Assembly: GCA_900555345.1 (NCBI GenBank)
Contig: USKS01000033.1
Location: 1 to 9,296, forward strand
Direction of reading: 5' to 3'
DNA length: 9,296 bases
Source of the DNA: an uncultured Eubacteriales bacterium
GTDB lineage: Bacteria; Bacillota_A; Clostridia; Oscillospirales; CAG-272
Shown here: one piece after another, positions 1 through 8,477 of the stretch
Position numbering within the stretch: the first letter of the stretch is position 1
Layout of the letters: each line of letters begins with the position of its first letter
The notes under the pieces: generated by a model
The model's input: only the letters and a program-made list of their open reading frames with translations
The model's database searches: none
Told to the model about the DNA's origin: nothing
Position numbers and translations under genes: made by a program

Positions 1-39
1 CCTTAGTCTCGTGGGCTCGGAGATGTGTATAAGAGACAG
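1..39 (+). other. Illumina Nextera adapter remnant (not genomic)
   Basis: Bases 6-39 read as the Nextera Read-2 transposase adapter: GTCTCGTGGGCTCGG at 6-20 followed by the 19-bp Tn5 mosaic end AGATGTGTATAAGAGACAG at 21-39. Bases 1-5 (CCTTA) agree with the end of one standard i7 index as I remember it, directly before the adapter in a library molecule. No biological feature is needed to explain this stretch. The sequence is therefore a contig end with untrimmed library adapter, and the pyrE reading frame stays open exactly to base 40. Identification is from memory of the adapter sequence. Confidence 0.97.
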
Positions 40-420
40 CGTGGATATAAGGTCCTCGATGATAACGACCTTCTGCCCCTTTTCTAGCCTGCCCTCAATG
101 CGGTTGCGCCTGCCGTGATCCTTGCTGCCTGAGCGTACATATCCCATGGGCATATGCAGTATGTGCGCCGCGATCGCTGCGTGGGCAATGCCCGCGGTGG
201 ATGTGCCCATAAGCACTTCTGCATCGGGGTAGTGCTTTTTCACGGTCTCCGCAATGGCGTTCTCAACATCGTCGCGCACTTCGGGCGCCGTAAGGGTGAG
301 GCGGTTGTCGCAGTACACGGGGCTCTTTATGCCGCTCGCCCATGTAAACGGCTCCTCGGGGCTCAGAAATACCGCTTTTATCTTCAGAAGGTCTGCGGCG
401 ATAAGCTTTCTTGTTTCCAT
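40..420 (-). CDS. pyrE: Orotate phosphoribosyltransferase, 3' part missing
   Basis: PyrE transfers the ribose 5-phosphate of PRPP to orotate to give OMP, the fifth step of UMP synthesis, in the cytoplasm. I translated 127 codons from the ATG at 420 ([17 protein letters not shown]) without a stop down to base 40, where adapter begins. Visible family features are the N-terminal segment [16 protein letters not shown] (about 25-40), a [11 protein letters not shown] loop (72-82), the flexible catalytic loop with Lys100 and His102 in [12 protein letters not shown], and the start of the PRPP-binding motif [10 protein letters not shown] (118-127). The full protein is usually a little over 200 residues, so roughly 40 percent is lost. 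The start is supported by an AAAGGAA ribosome site a few bases upstream. It follows pyrF after 42 bases and is the last known gene of this operon order. Confidence 0.95.
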
Positions 421-462
421 AATGTTAGTTCCTTTCTCTTTTTTGCGGATATTTGATACGGC

Positions 463-1167
463 TCAGTTTACGCCCGTAAAGTCGCGCACACAGCGCTCAT
501 ATGCCGCCACGGGATCGTCCGCTGCGGTAATGGGTCTGCCTACAACGATATAGTCGCTGCCGATCTCCCTTGCCTTTGCGGGGGTTGTCACGCGGGACTG
601 ATCTCCAATGTCGCCGCCCGCAAAGCGTATTCCCGGGGTCACGCACAGAAAGTCGGCGCCGCACTTTTCATGCACAAGGGAAGCCTCCAGCGGAGAGCAC
701 ACAACGCCGTCAAGCCCCGCGCGCTTTGCGTTTTCGGCATAGCTTTCAACAACATATTCTATGGGTCTGTCTATGAGGAGCTCGTTTCTCATGCGCTCTT
801 CGCTGGTGGAGGTAAGCTGGGTCACGGCAATAAGCAGGGGACGTGTGCCGTCCGGTCGGGTCAGCCCTTCAAGGGCTGCCTCCATCATGGCGGAGGTGCC
901 TGCGGCGTGCAGATTGCACATATCCACATCCATTTTTGAGAGCACCGCCATTGTTTTCTTTACGGTGTTGGGAATGTCGTGCAGCTTAAGATCGAGAAAA
1001 ATTTTATGTCCCCGCTCCTTTATGCTTCTGACAATGTGCGGACCCGCCGCATAGAACAGCTCCATGCCTATCTTTACAAAGGGCTTTCTTGACTTGAACC
1101 TGTCAAGAAATTCAAGGGTCTGCGCCTCCCCCGCAAAGTCGCAGGCGATAATAACGTCTTTTGCCAT
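463..1167 (-). CDS. pyrF: Orotidine 5'-phosphate decarboxylase
   Basis: PyrF decarboxylates OMP to UMP, the last step of the pathway. The 234-residue protein has the usual length of the bacterial single-domain TIM-barrel family. Active-site features are visible in order: Asp10 in IIACDFA, Lys32 in FVKIGMELF, the catalytic charged network Asp59-x-Lys61-x-x-Asp64 in [10 protein letters not shown], the phosphate-binding TPGIR (177-181) and the C-terminal VVGRPIT (208-214). The start ATG at 1167 shares one base with the pyrD stop (TGATG). The same frame is open upstream to 1689, but that extension lies over pyrD in another frame and is arginine/histidine-rich nonsense, so it is rejected. The one-base overlap implies that translation is coupled to pyrD. 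Confidence 0.97.
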   Translation of the reverse strand: MAKDVIIACDFAGEAQTLEFLDRFKSRKPFVKIGMELFYAAGPHIVRSIKERGHKIFLDLKLHDIPNTVKKTMAVLSKMDVDMCNLHAAGTSAMMEAALEGLTRPDGTRPLLIAVTQLTSTSEERMRNELLIDRPIEYVVESYAENAKRAGLDGVVCSPLEASLVHEKCGADFLCVTPGIRFAGGDIGDQSRVTTPAKAREIGSDYIVVGRPITAADDPVAAYERCVRDFTGVN

Positions 1168-2078
1168 CAGTGTGCTCCTCCTGTTATATCTCTGAGATTT
1201 TTTATACCGTATTTTTCCATTGCCGCGGGCAGTGCGTCGATAATGTTTTTGCAGGCAAAGGGCTCTGTAAGGTTCGCCGCACCCACTTCGACGGCGCAGG
1301 CACCCGCAAGCATAAATTCTATAACGTCCTCGGCGCAGCAAATGCCGCCCATGCCGACGATGGGTATTGCAACCGCCTCGTACACCTGATAGACCATGCG
1401 AAGTGCGACGGGCTTTACTGCCGGGCCCGAGTAGCCGCCGGCTTTGTTCGCAAGCACGGGGCGGCGGCTCCGAAGGTCTATTCTCATGCCGAGCAGCGTG
1501 TTTATAAGCGACAGTCCGTCTGCACCCTCCGCTTCGCAGGCTTTTGCGATTTCCGCAATGTCGGTGACATTGGGAGAAAGCTTTATTATTACGGGCTTTT
1601 TCGTAGCGGAGCGCACCGCTTTTGTGATTTTTGCGGCACCTTCGGCGCTTGTGCCGAAGGCAAGTCCGCCGCCGTGAACGTTGGGACACGATATGTTGAC
1701 CTCAAACCAGCCGATGCAGTCCTCACCGTCAAGGGCTTTTATATTATTGACGTATTCCTCGGGAGAAAAGCCGCCGATATTCGCCATCACAGGCTTTGCA
1801 AAGCACTTTCTGAGCTTCGGCAGTTCAACGGTACGCACCGCCTCGACCCCGGGATTCTGAAGCCCTACGGAGTTCAGCATACCGCCGTCGCATTCCGCGA
1901 TCCTCGGCGTTGGATTGCCGAAGCGCGCCTCTGCGGTGGTACCCTTGAAAGATATGGAGCCGAGGCAGTTTATGTCATACAGCTCTGCAAACTCCCACCC
2001 GTAGCCGAACGTGCCGCTTGCGGGGATAACTGGGTTGTCAAGCTCTGTGCCGCACAGACGAACTTTTGTGTCTACCAT
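1167..2078 (-). CDS. pyrD: Dihydroorotate dehydrogenase B, catalytic FMN subunit
   Basis: This is the FMN subunit of the class 1B enzyme that oxidises dihydroorotate to orotate and passes electrons to PyrK and then NAD+. The 303-residue protein shows the class 1 landmarks: [11 protein letters not shown] (20-30), [15 protein letters not shown] (54-62), [13 protein letters not shown] (65-77), the active-site loop NISCPN with the catalytic-base Cys131, IKLSPNVTD (165-173), [10 protein letters not shown] (214-223) and the phosphate-binding GMGGI (242-246). A cysteine rather than serine in NISCPN separates it from the membrane-bound class 2 enzyme, and the adjacent pyrK confirms class 1B. The ATG at 2078 is chosen over an upstream in-frame ATG at 2162 because it has a strong AAAGGAGG site 7 bases away and because family members start just before this conserved N terminus. 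It overlaps pyrK by 7 bases. Confidence 0.97.
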   Translation of the reverse strand: MVDTKVRLCGTELDNPVIPASGTFGYGWEFAELYDINCLGSISFKGTTAEARFGNPTPRIAECDGGMLNSVGLQNPGVEAVRTVELPKLRKCFAKPVMANIGGFSPEEYVNNIKALDGEDCIGWFEVNISCPNVHGGGLAFGTSAEGAAKITKAVRSATKKPVIIKLSPNVTDIAEIAKACEAEGADGLSLINTLLGMRIDLRSRRPVLANKAGGYSGPAVKPVALRMVYQVYEAVAIPIVGMGGICCAEDVIEFMLAGACAVEVGAANLTEPFACKNIIDALPAAMEKYGIKNLRDITGGAH

Positions 2079-2809
2079 ACGATCTCCTCCTTTGTAAGTA
2101 CGGGGCCGTCCTTGCATATGCGCTTTGCGCCGTATTTTGTTTTGCAGGTGCAGCCCATACAAGCGCCGAAGCCGCAGCCCATGCGCTCTTCAAAGCTGAA
2201 CTGCCCGCCGACGCCGTCTCGCGCTGCGTCGTATACGGCGCGAAGCATGGGCTCGGGTCCGCAGGTGTATATATAGCTGTAATTTACTTTGTCCATTGCG
2301 GCGCTTGCAAAGCCGCGCAGTCCGTACGAGCCGTCCGCGGTGGTGAGTATAACGTTGGCGCCGAGGTCGCGGAACTCTTTTTCGCAAAAGACCTCGCCTG
2401 CCGTGTTGAATCCCAGTACCACCGTGGGGTGACGTCCCTCACTTATAAGCTTTTTGCAGAGGGCGTACAGCGGAGGCACGCCCACTCCGCCGCCGACAAG
2501 CAGGGGAGTGTCTCCCGCAGGGGCGGTGTCGTAGCCGTTGCCGAGCCCCGTCAGCACGTCAAGCTTTTTGCCGGACTGCATTTTTTGCATATCTGCCGTT
2601 CCGCGCCCTACGACTTTGTAGATCATCGTAAGTGTGTTTTTATCCCAATCATATACGGATATGGGACGGCGCAGAAACAGTCCGTCGATCTTTATGTTGA
2701 CAAACTGTCCCGGGGCGCGAATCTCCGACGTGTCGCCCGCGAGGGTCATTTTCAGTACCGACGGCGCGATCATTCGGTTCAATGTGATCTCAAAGATCCC
2801 CTGTTTCAT
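2072..2809 (-). CDS. pyrK: Dihydroorotate dehydrogenase B, electron transfer subunit
   Basis: PyrK carries FAD and a [2Fe-2S] cluster and lets PyrD use NAD+ as electron acceptor. The 245-residue protein has the ferredoxin-reductase-like layout: an N-terminal FAD-binding barrel with APGQFVNIK (32-40) and the flavin motif LRRPISVYD (46-54), a nucleotide-binding segment LLVGGGVGVPPLYAL (103-117), YTCGPEPML (181-189), and a C-terminal cysteine cluster. Cys212, Cys217, Cys220 and Cys232 follow the C-x4-C-x2-C-xn-C spacing of PyrK iron-sulfur ligands; Cys222 is an additional cysteine. The start at 2809 has a GAAAGGAA ribosome site and lies 26 bases after carB. The end overlaps the pyrD start, as expected for two subunits made in a fixed ratio. 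Confidence 0.96.
   Translation of the reverse strand: MKQGIFEITLNRMIAPSVLKMTLAGDTSEIRAPGQFVNIKIDGLFLRRPISVYDWDKNTLTMIYKVVGRGTADMQKMQSGKKLDVLTGLGNGYDTAPAGDTPLLVGGGVGVPPLYALCKKLISEGRHPTVVLGFNTAGEVFCEKEFRDLGANVILTTADGSYGLRGFASAAMDKVNYSYIYTCGPEPMLRAVYDAARDGVGGQFSFEERMGCGFGACMGCTCKTKYGAKRICKDGPVLTKEEIVW
2084..2093 (-). promoter_or_regulatory. Ribosome binding site of pyrD inside pyrK
   Basis: On the minus strand the sequence AAAGGAGGAG precedes the ATG at 2078, with 7 bases between the GGAGG core and the start. It lies within the last codons of pyrK (coding for the KEE of KEEIVW). This near-perfect Shine-Dalgarno site fixes the pyrD start and argues against the longer open frame that begins at 2162. 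Confidence 0.85.
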
Positions 2810-2835
2810 ATAAAGTATTCCTTTCGCAAGAGAAG

Positions 2836-5800
2836 TCAGGCATCAATTGTAGATATGCCGAGGGTCGTTTCTTCGAGCACATCCAGAAGCACTGCTACCG
2901 TGTCGAGGGAGGTGAACATGGTAACATTGTTTTCGACAGCGCAGCGGCGGATCTCATGTCCGTCGGAGAGAACGTCGGAGGAGTTCATGTCGCGCGTGTT
3001 TATAACATATGTCACGTATCCCTGGCGTATGGCGTCGGGTATCTCTGTGCTGCCCTCGCTGATTTTTTTCAGCGCATGGGTGCGTATTCCGTTGGCTTTA
3101 AGAAATCTTGCGGTTCCCTCGGTTGCCTGAATATTAAAGCCCATATTATAAAAGCGGCGAACCATAGGCAGCGCTTCCTCTTTGTCGCTGTCGGTGACGG
3201 TCACCAGCACCGTTCCGTAGTTCATAACGCTCATACCGCTTGCTTTCAGCGCTTTATAAAGCGCTCTTGTAAGCTTTGCGTCGTATCCTATCGCCTCGCC
3301 GGTGGATTTCATCTCGGGGGAGAGATATGCGTCAAGTCCGCGCAGCTTTGAGAATGAGAAAGCGGGCGCTTTTACGTACCAGCGCTTTTTCTCCTCGGGA
3401 TAGATTTTGTCAAAGCCCTGTTCTTTCAGGGAGTGACCGAGTATCACAAGTGTTGCTATATCCGCAAGACTGTAGCCAGTCGCCTTTGAGAGAAAGGGAA
3501 CCGTGCGCGACGAGCGGGGGTTCACTTCGATGATGTACACGTTTTCGCTTTTGTCGACTATAAACTGGATGTTGTACAGCCCAACGATGCCGATACCAAG
3601 TCCGAGGCGTTTTGTATAGTCGAGGATCGTATCCTTTGTTTTTTGGCTTATGCTGAATGTGGGATAAACGCTTATGGAGTCGCCGCTGTGTATGCCCGTA
3701 CGCTCCACAAGCTCCATAATGCCGGGCACGAAAACGTCTTTGCCGTCGCAGATGGCGTCCACCTCAAGCTCTTTTCCCGCAATATACTTGTCAACGAGCA
3801 CCGGTTTGTCCTTGTCGATCTCGACAGCGCTTCTGAGATATTTGCGCAGCTGCGTCTCGTCTGCGACTATCTGCATGGCGCGTCCGCCGAGCACGAATGA
3901 CGGGCGGACAAGCACCGGGTAGCCGATCTCGGCGGCGGCGCGTATTCCTTCTTCAATGTCGGTCACGGCGCGTCCGCGGGGCTGCGGGATCGCGAGCCCG
4001 TGCAGCACCTTTTCAAACAGATCGCGGTTTTCCGCGCGGTCTATTGCGTCGCAGTCCGTGCCGATGATGTTCACCCCGCGGCGGTGCAGCCCGCCGGAGA
4101 GATTTATGGCTGTCTGACCGCCGAGAGAGGCTATAACGCCCATGGGCTTTTCAAGGTGGATGATGTTCATGACATCCTCCTCGCACAGCGGCTCAAAGTA
4201 CAGCTTGTCGGAGCAGGTGTAGTCCGTTGATACTGTCTCGGGATTATTGTTGATGATTATCGCCTCTCTGCCCGAAGCCTTTATGGTCTTGACCGCGTGC
4301 ACCGTGGAGTAGTCGAACTCAACGCCCTGCCCGATGCGTATGGGACCGGAACCCAGCACGATATTTTTTTCTCTGTCGGATACTGCGGATTCGTTCTCTT
4401 CCTCGTATGTGGAGTAGAAGTAGGGGATATAGCTTTCAAATTCAGAGGCGCAGGTGTCTATCATTTTGTAAACGGGGAAGATATCGTGCTCTTCGCGGAG
4501 CGCGAATATTTCCTCGCCCGTTGTGCCCCACAGCTTTCCGATATATTCGTCCGAAAAGCCCATTTTCTTTGCGGTCTTCAGCTCATCCGCACTGAATGCC
4601 CTGTCCCGGAGACGGAACTCTTCGTTTACGATATTGTGTATCTTTTCAAGGAACAGCATATCTATCTTTGTCGCATCGCATATCATGCCGAGATCGGTGC
4701 CGCGCCGCATAAGTTCGGCAATGGCGTAAATACGGTCATCTGTACCGTCGGCGATGTAGGAAAGCAACTCGTCCTCCGAGAATGAGTCGAATTTCCTCAT
4801 GTATATGTGATCCGCGCCGATCTCAAGGGAGCGCACGGCTTTGAGAAGGCTTTCTTCTATAGTCCTGCCTATGCTCATGACCTCTCCCGTGGCTTTCATC
4901 TGAGTTGACAGCTTGTTGTTTGCGCTGGAGAATTTGTCAAAGGGGAAGCGCGGCATCTTTGTCACCACATAGTCGAGGGTCGGCTCGAAGCAGGCGGGGG
5001 TGTTTGCAAGCTGTATTTCATGCAGATCCATGCCGACCGCTATCTTCGCCGAGACGCGCGCTATCGGATATCCGCTCGCCTTTGAGGCGAGGGCGGACGA
5101 GCGCGAAACTCTGGGGTTGACCTCAATAACATAGTAGCGGAACGAATGGGGGTCGAGCGCAAACTGAACGTTGCAGCCGCCTTCAATTTTCAGCGCGCGT
5201 ATTATCTTCAGCGCGCTGTCGCGCAGCATATGATATTCTTTGTTTGTCAGTGTCTGAGAGGGGCAGACCACGATGGAGTCGCCTGTGTGTATGCCTACGG
5301 GGTCGATATTTTCCATGTTGCAGACAGTTATGGCGGTGTCGTTTGCGTCGCGGATGACCTCGTATTCGATCTCCTTGTAGCCTTTTATGCTTTTTTCCAC
5401 CAGGACCTGATGCACGGGGGAGAGCTCAAGCGCACCGCGCAGAAGCTCGGCGCATTCCTCCTCGTTGTCGGCAAAGCCGCCGCCTGTGCCGCCAAGGGTA
5501 AAGGCGGGGCGCAGCACAACGGGATAGCCTATTTTTTCTGCGGCTGCAAGTCCTTCTTCCATGCTTTCGGCAATGACGGATGGCAGCACGGGCTCGCCGA
5601 GCTCCTGACAAAGCTCTTTGAAAAGCTCTCTGTCCTCGGCGCGCTCAATGCTTCTGCTGCTCGTGCCGAGAAGCTCTGCGCCGCATTCACGGAGTATCCC
5701 TTTGGATTCAAGCTGCATCGCAAGGTTTAGTCCCGTCTGTCCGCCGATGCCCGGCACAATGGCGTCCGGACGCTCATATCTTATGATCTTCGCAAGATAT

Positions 5801-6015
5801 TCAAGATTGAGAGGCTCCATATACACCTTGTCGGCAACGGAGGTATCCGTCATAATTGTGGCGGGGTTCGAGTTGCAGAGAACGACTTCGTAGCCCTCCT
5901 CGCGCAGGGCAAGACACGCCTGCGTTCCTGCATAGTCGAATTCCGCCGCCTGTCCGATAACGATAGGACCGGAACCTATAACGAGTATTTTTGAAATATC
6001 AGTTCTCTTAGGCAT
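2836..6015 (-). CDS. carB: Carbamoyl phosphate synthetase, large subunit
   Basis: CarB (PyrAB) makes carbamoyl phosphate from bicarbonate, two ATP and ammonia tunnelled from CarA. The 1059-residue length is typical. Two homologous ATP-grasp halves are visible. The first starts with [21 protein letters not shown] (10-30) and has LGGTGGG (174-180) and [18 protein letters not shown] (296-313). The second starts with [19 protein letters not shown] (552-570) and has VLGGRAM (708-714) and [20 protein letters not shown] (828-847). The C-terminal MGS-like allosteric domain covers about 930-1059 and includes VTYVINT (1001-1007), the region that binds nucleotide effectors such as UMP in relatives. No frameshift or missing key segment is seen. 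The start follows the carA stop by two bases, with a GGAGGAA site in the carA tail. Position in a pyr operon suggests a pyrimidine-type enzyme, though it may also serve arginine synthesis. Confidence 0.98.
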   Translation of the reverse strand: MPKRTDISKILVIGSGPIVIGQAAEFDYAGTQACLALREEGYEVVLCNSNPATIMTDTSVADKVYMEPLNLEYLAKIIRYERPDAIVPGIGGQTGLNLAMQLESKGILRECGAELLGTSSRSIERAEDRELFKELCQELGEPVLPSVIAESMEEGLAAAEKIGYPVVLRPAFTLGGTGGGFADNEEECAELLRGALELSPVHQVLVEKSIKGYKEIEYEVIRDANDTAITVCNMENIDPVGIHTGDSIVVCPSQTLTNKEYHMLRDSALKIIRALKIEGGCNVQFALDPHSFRYYVIEVNPRVSRSSALASKASGYPIARVSAKIAVGMDLHEIQLANTPACFEPTLDYVVTKMPRFPFDKFSSANNKLSTQMKATGEVMSIGRTIEESLLKAVRSLEIGADHIYMRKFDSFSEDELLSYIADGTDDRIYAIAELMRRGTDLGMICDATKIDMLFLEKIHNIVNEEFRLRDRAFSADELKTAKKMGFSDEYIGKLWGTTGEEIFALREEHDIFPVYKMIDTCASEFESYIPYFYSTYEEENESAVSDREKNIVLGSGPIRIGQGVEFDYSTVHAVKTIKASGREAIIINNNPETVSTDYTCSDKLYFEPLCEEDVMNIIHLEKPMGVIASLGGQTAINLSGGLHRRGVNIIGTDCDAIDRAENRDLFEKVLHGLAIPQPRGRAVTDIEEGIRAAAEIGYPVLVRPSFVLGGRAMQIVADETQLRKYLRSAVEIDKDKPVLVDKYIAGKELEVDAICDGKDVFVPGIMELVERTGIHSGDSISVYPTFSISQKTKDTILDYTKRLGLGIGIVGLYNIQFIVDKSENVYIIEVNPRSSRTVPFLSKATGYSLADIATLVILGHSLKEQGFDKIYPEEKKRWYVKAPAFSFSKLRGLDAYLSPEMKSTGEAIGYDAKLTRALYKALKASGMSVMNYGTVLVTVTDSDKEEALPMVRRFYNMGFNIQATEGTARFLKANGIRTHALKKISEGSTEIPDAIRQGYVTYVINTRDMNSSDVLSDGHEIRRCAVENNVTMFTSLDTVAVLLDVLEETTLGISTIDA

Positions 6016-6017
6016 TA

Positions 6018-7100
6018 TTATTCCTCCATAAGGGCGATAAATCTGTCAAAAAGATATGCGCTGTCCTGCGGGCCGGGCGCGCTTTCGGGGTGGTACTGCA
6101 CGCTGAACATTCTGCTTTGCGTATCATGCACGCCCTCTACCGTTCCGTCAAGCAGATTGACATGCGTCACCTCAAGTCCCGTTCCGACGAGGCTTTCTTC
6201 GCGAACGGCGTAGCTGTGGTTCTGCGAGGTTATCTCCACTCTGCCGCTTGAAAGCTCCTTTACGGGGTGATTTCCACCGCGATGACCGAACTTCAGCTTA
6301 TAGGTCTCGGCGCCGCAGGCAAGGGATATTATCTGGTGCCCCAGACATATACCGAATATGGGATATTTTCCGCGCAGCTCTCGGACAAGCTCAATGACCG
6401 GAGAAACGTCCTGCGGGTCGCCGGGGCCGTTTGAAAGAAATATGCCGTCCGGCTTCATTTTTATAACTTCCTCTGCCGTTGTGTTGTACGGCATTACCGT
6501 CACATTGCAGCCGCGGGCGTTGAGCGAGCGGATTATGTTGAGCTTTATGCCGCAGTCGATAGCGACAACGTTGAGGCGCGCGTTTGCCGTGCGCGAGTAC
6601 CAGCGCTTTTTGCAGCTCACCCGCGTGACCGCGTCGTGGGGGATCGGCGCGAGGCAAAGCATTGCCAGCGCTTTGTTTGTGGGCGTATCAGCGTCGGTTA
6701 TCAGCGCGCGGCGGCTGCCGAAGTCCCGTATGCTGCGGGCAAGCTTTCTGGTGTCAATGCCGCATATGCCCGCGATACGGTATTCCTCCATGACCTCGGC
6801 AAGGGTCTTTGTGTATCTGAAATTCGAGGGCAGGTCGTTATACTCCCTGACGATAAGCCCGCTTATGGTGGGAGTTTTTGTTTCGTAGTCCTCGTCCGCA
6901 GTGCCGTAGTTGCCGATGAGCGGGTATGTCATAACGACCGCTTGGTCGGTGTATGACGGGTCGGAGATTATCTCCTGGTATCCCACCATGGAGGTGTTGA
7001 AAACGACCTCGCACACGCGGTCACCGTCGTAGCCGAAGCCGTATCCGCAGTATTCGCTGCCGTCCTCGAAAACAATCTTTCGTTTTTTTATATTTTCCAT
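6018..7100 (-). CDS. carA: Carbamoyl phosphate synthetase, small (glutaminase) subunit
   Basis: CarA (PyrAA) hydrolyses glutamine and feeds ammonia to CarB. The 360-residue protein has the CarA-specific N-terminal domain (about 1-170, with [17 protein letters not shown] at 34-50 and [12 protein letters not shown] at 111-122) and a class I glutamine amidotransferase domain. In the latter the oxyanion segment SNGPGDP is at 223-229, the nucleophile is Cys252 in FGICLGHQ, and the His337/Glu339 pair is in [13 protein letters not shown]. The ATG at 7100 lies inside the pyrC end (13-base overlap) and is preceded by GGAGGT in a coupled arrangement. It ends two bases before carB. Confidence 0.98.
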   Translation of the reverse strand: MENIKKRKIVFEDGSEYCGYGFGYDGDRVCEVVFNTSMVGYQEIISDPSYTDQAVVMTYPLIGNYGTADEDYETKTPTISGLIVREYNDLPSNFRYTKTLAEVMEEYRIAGICGIDTRKLARSIRDFGSRRALITDADTPTNKALAMLCLAPIPHDAVTRVSCKKRWYSRTANARLNVVAIDCGIKLNIIRSLNARGCNVTVMPYNTTAEEVIKMKPDGIFLSNGPGDPQDVSPVIELVRELRGKYPIFGICLGHQIISLACGAETYKLKFGHRGGNHPVKELSSGRVEITSQNHSYAVREESLVGTGLEVTHVNLLDGTVEGVHDTQSRMFSVQYHPESAPGPQDSAYLFDRFIALMEE

Positions 7101-8314
7101 ACTGCCTTACCTCCGCAGACCGTTAATAGATTTTTTCCGTATACCGTTTCGCCTTCAAAAGGCGTGCTTTTTCCCATGGACAGAAAGCTTTCGCCGGAGA
7201 TCGTGCCCTGCGCTCCAAGGTCCCAGACGCATATGTCGCCGCATTCCTTTATGCCGAAGCGTCTGCGCGGGTTTACCGACATAAGCTCGGTGAGCTTTTC
7301 AAGGCTTATTGAGCCGCAGAGAACAAGATTTGTGTAAAGCACGGGAAACGCAGCCTCAAGCCCCGAAACTCCCATGAGGCTGTCCCGCAGCCCCCTCGAT
7401 TTCTCTTCGGCGGAGTGGGGCGCGTGGTCGGTGGCTATCATGTCTATCGTTCCGTCCCGTATGCCCTCAATAAGGGCTGCGCGGTCTTCTTTTCTTCTCA
7501 GAGGCGGATTCATTTTGAAACGTCCGTCCTCCCTGAGGCAGTCATCGTCAAGTACAAGGTAGTGCGGCGCCGTCTCGCAGGTGACGTTTACGCCGCGCCG
7601 CTTTGCGCGCCGTATAAGCTCAACGCTCTCGGCGCACGAAACGTGGCAGACGTGATAGGCGCAGCCTGTCTCCTCGCAAAGTCTGAGATCTCTTTCAATG
7701 GGGCGCCATTCGCTCTCGCGGCATATTCCCGCGTGACCGTGCCGGCGGGCATATTCGCCGTCATTTATGTATCCGCCGCGTATCAGGGAAGTGTCCTCGC
7801 AGTGCGCCGCGACGATCTTGCCGAGGGCTTTTGCCTTGAGCATTGCCTCTCTCATAAGCTCTTCCGACTGCACGCCGCGCCCATCGTCGGAAAAGGCGCA
7901 GCAGTCCGCCGCCATTGCCGAAAGATCGGCAAGTGCCTCGCCTTTTTCGCCCACGGTGAGCGCTCCGTACGGGTGCACTCGCACCGCGGCGTCCCGCTCT
8001 ATAATTTCAAGCTGCTTTTCAAGCGCCGCTCTGCAGTCGGGTACGGGATCAAGGTTCGGCATGGTGCAAACGTCGGTATATCCGCCGTGCGCCGCCGCAA
8101 GGGAGCCTGTTTTAATGCTTTCTTTATAAGAAAATCCCGGTTCTCTGAAATGTACGTGTACATCACAGAAAGCCGGGAGGATAACTGTATTTTTTATATC
8201 CGAAACACAAACGGGAGAAGTATCTGCGGGAATGTCGAAAGATGTAAGTTTTTCTCTTACGAACACTCCGCCCTTGTATCTTGAAACGGTATCTTGCAGA
8301 AAATCAAATTTCAT
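7088..8314 (-). CDS. pyrC: Dihydroorotase (class I)
   Basis: PyrC reversibly cyclises carbamoyl-aspartate to dihydroorotate. The 408-residue protein is of the long, class I (Bacillus-type) dihydroorotase, an amidohydrolase with a metal centre. Metal or catalytic residues are visible: His53 and His55 in DVHVHFREPG, Asp144 in FSDDG, His171 in AAHCED, His224 in HVCHVS, and Asp296 in ATDHAPHS, plus the substrate segment TMPNLDPVPD (84-93) and MNPPLR (268-273). The start MKFDFL at 8314 is preferred to the in-frame ATG at 8356, because that upstream ATG lies inside the leader terminator hairpin, and a GGAGA ribosome site (8324-8328) sits properly before 8314. It is the first gene of the operon. In Bacillus subtilis pyrB precedes pyrC; here pyrB is absent. 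Confidence 0.97.
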   Translation of the reverse strand: MKFDFLQDTVSRYKGGVFVREKLTSFDIPADTSPVCVSDIKNTVILPAFCDVHVHFREPGFSYKESIKTGSLAAAHGGYTDVCTMPNLDPVPDCRAALEKQLEIIERDAAVRVHPYGALTVGEKGEALADLSAMAADCCAFSDDGRGVQSEELMREAMLKAKALGKIVAAHCEDTSLIRGGYINDGEYARRHGHAGICRESEWRPIERDLRLCEETGCAYHVCHVSCAESVELIRRAKRRGVNVTCETAPHYLVLDDDCLREDGRFKMNPPLRRKEDRAALIEGIRDGTIDMIATDHAPHSAEEKSRGLRDSLMGVSGLEAAFPVLYTNLVLCGSISLEKLTELMSVNPRRRFGIKECGDICVWDLGAQGTISGESFLSMGKSTPFEGETVYGKNLLTVCGGKAVWKI

Positions 8315-8329
8315 AATACATAATCTCCG

Positions 8330-8364
8330 AAAAAAATAAACGCCTGCTATAAGCAAAGCAGGCG
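8330..8364 (-). terminator. Leader intrinsic terminator (attenuator) before pyrC
   Basis: On the minus strand CGCCTGCT (8364-8357) and AGCAGGCG (8348-8341) form a perfect 8-bp stem with an 8-base loop, followed directly by TTTATTTTTTT (8340-8330). This is a textbook Rho-independent terminator. It sits downstream of the pyr promoter and ends just before the pyrC ribosome site, so it can only act as an attenuator of the operon. A termination role for the plus-strand transcript is unlikely because the U-tract lies on the minus-strand side. Confidence 0.9.
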
Positions 8365-8431
8365 CACAGGCAAAACAATACTATAGACACAGTGTCGTTT
8401 ATAATCTTGCCGGCGTCACAGCACCTTGCTT
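8356..8431 (-). promoter_or_regulatory. Candidate antiterminator hairpin of the pyr leader
   Basis: Hand folding of the leader RNA gives two stacked helices that would block the terminator. AAGCAAGGTGC (8431-8421) pairs with GCGCCTGCTT (8365-8356) with one bulged A and one G-U pair. Inside it, GGCAAGAT (8411-8404) pairs with GTTTTGCC (8376-8369) through 8 bp including two G-U pairs. The enclosed segment can form TATA/TATA and a GACA-CTG-TGTC tip. The outer helix uses the 5' arm of the terminator stem, so antiterminator and terminator exclude each other. No energy was calculated. Confidence 0.65.
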
Positions 8432-8438
8432 AAAGATC
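8403..8438 (-). promoter_or_regulatory. Candidate PyrR-binding (anti-antiterminator) hairpin
   Basis: The predicted transcript begins with a hairpin: lower stem GATCTT (8438-8433) with AAGATT (8408-8403), a purine-rich bulge on the 5' side, GC/GC, then upper stem GGTG (8425-8422) with CGCC (8415-8412) closed by the six-base loop CTGTGA (8421-8416). Known PyrR-binding loops have the pattern ARUC-CNGNGA-GGYU above an asymmetric internal bulge. The loop here fits CNGNGA and keeps the U-G pair second from the loop, but the closing pair is G-C rather than C-G. The hairpin occupies both arms used by the antiterminator, so protein binding at high UMP would favour termination. PyrR itself is not in the window, so the assignment rests on structure and context. 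Confidence 0.55.
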
Positions 8439-8444
8439 GTATGT

Positions 8445-8473
8445 AGTATACCATATCGCGGGCGCTAAGTCAA
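8445..8473 (-). promoter_or_regulatory. Sigma-A type promoter of the pyr operon
   Basis: On the minus strand -35 TTGACT (8473-8468) and -10 TATACT (8450-8445) are separated by exactly 17 bases. The expected transcription start is near 8438, right at the first base of the leader hairpin, which leaves about 124 bases of leader before the pyrC start codon. Confidence 0.85.
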
Positions 8474-8477
8474 GGGG

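Noticed and set aside
21..39. Tn5-type transposon end as a real mobile element
   Set aside because: The mosaic end is joined to the synthetic Nextera adapter tail, so it is a library artefact.
1168..1689. Upstream extension of the pyrF frame
   Set aside because: It overlaps pyrD in another frame, is basic low-complexity nonsense, and the conserved PyrF N terminus begins at 1167.
2079..2162. Longer N terminus for pyrD starting MYGLHLQN
   Set aside because: It would overlap the iron-sulfur cysteine region of pyrK, has no family support, and lacks the strong ribosome site seen before 2078.
1161..3130. Long plus-strand open frames opposite pyrD, pyrK and the end of carB (371 and 354 codons)
   Set aside because: They lie antisense to clearly recognisable enzymes, have no family features, and are rich in Cys, His, Arg and Ala as expected of reversed GC-rich codons.
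8315..8356. Longer N terminus for pyrC (14 residues more)
   Set aside because: Its ATG lies in the leader terminator stem and loop, and family members start close to the MKFDFL position with a proper ribosome site.
8386..8396. GACACAGTGTC palindrome as a separate DNA operator
   Set aside because: It lies in the transcribed pyr leader and is explained as the tip (GACA-CTG-TGTC on the RNA strand) of the antiterminator hairpin; a DNA-binding role is not excluded but has no support.
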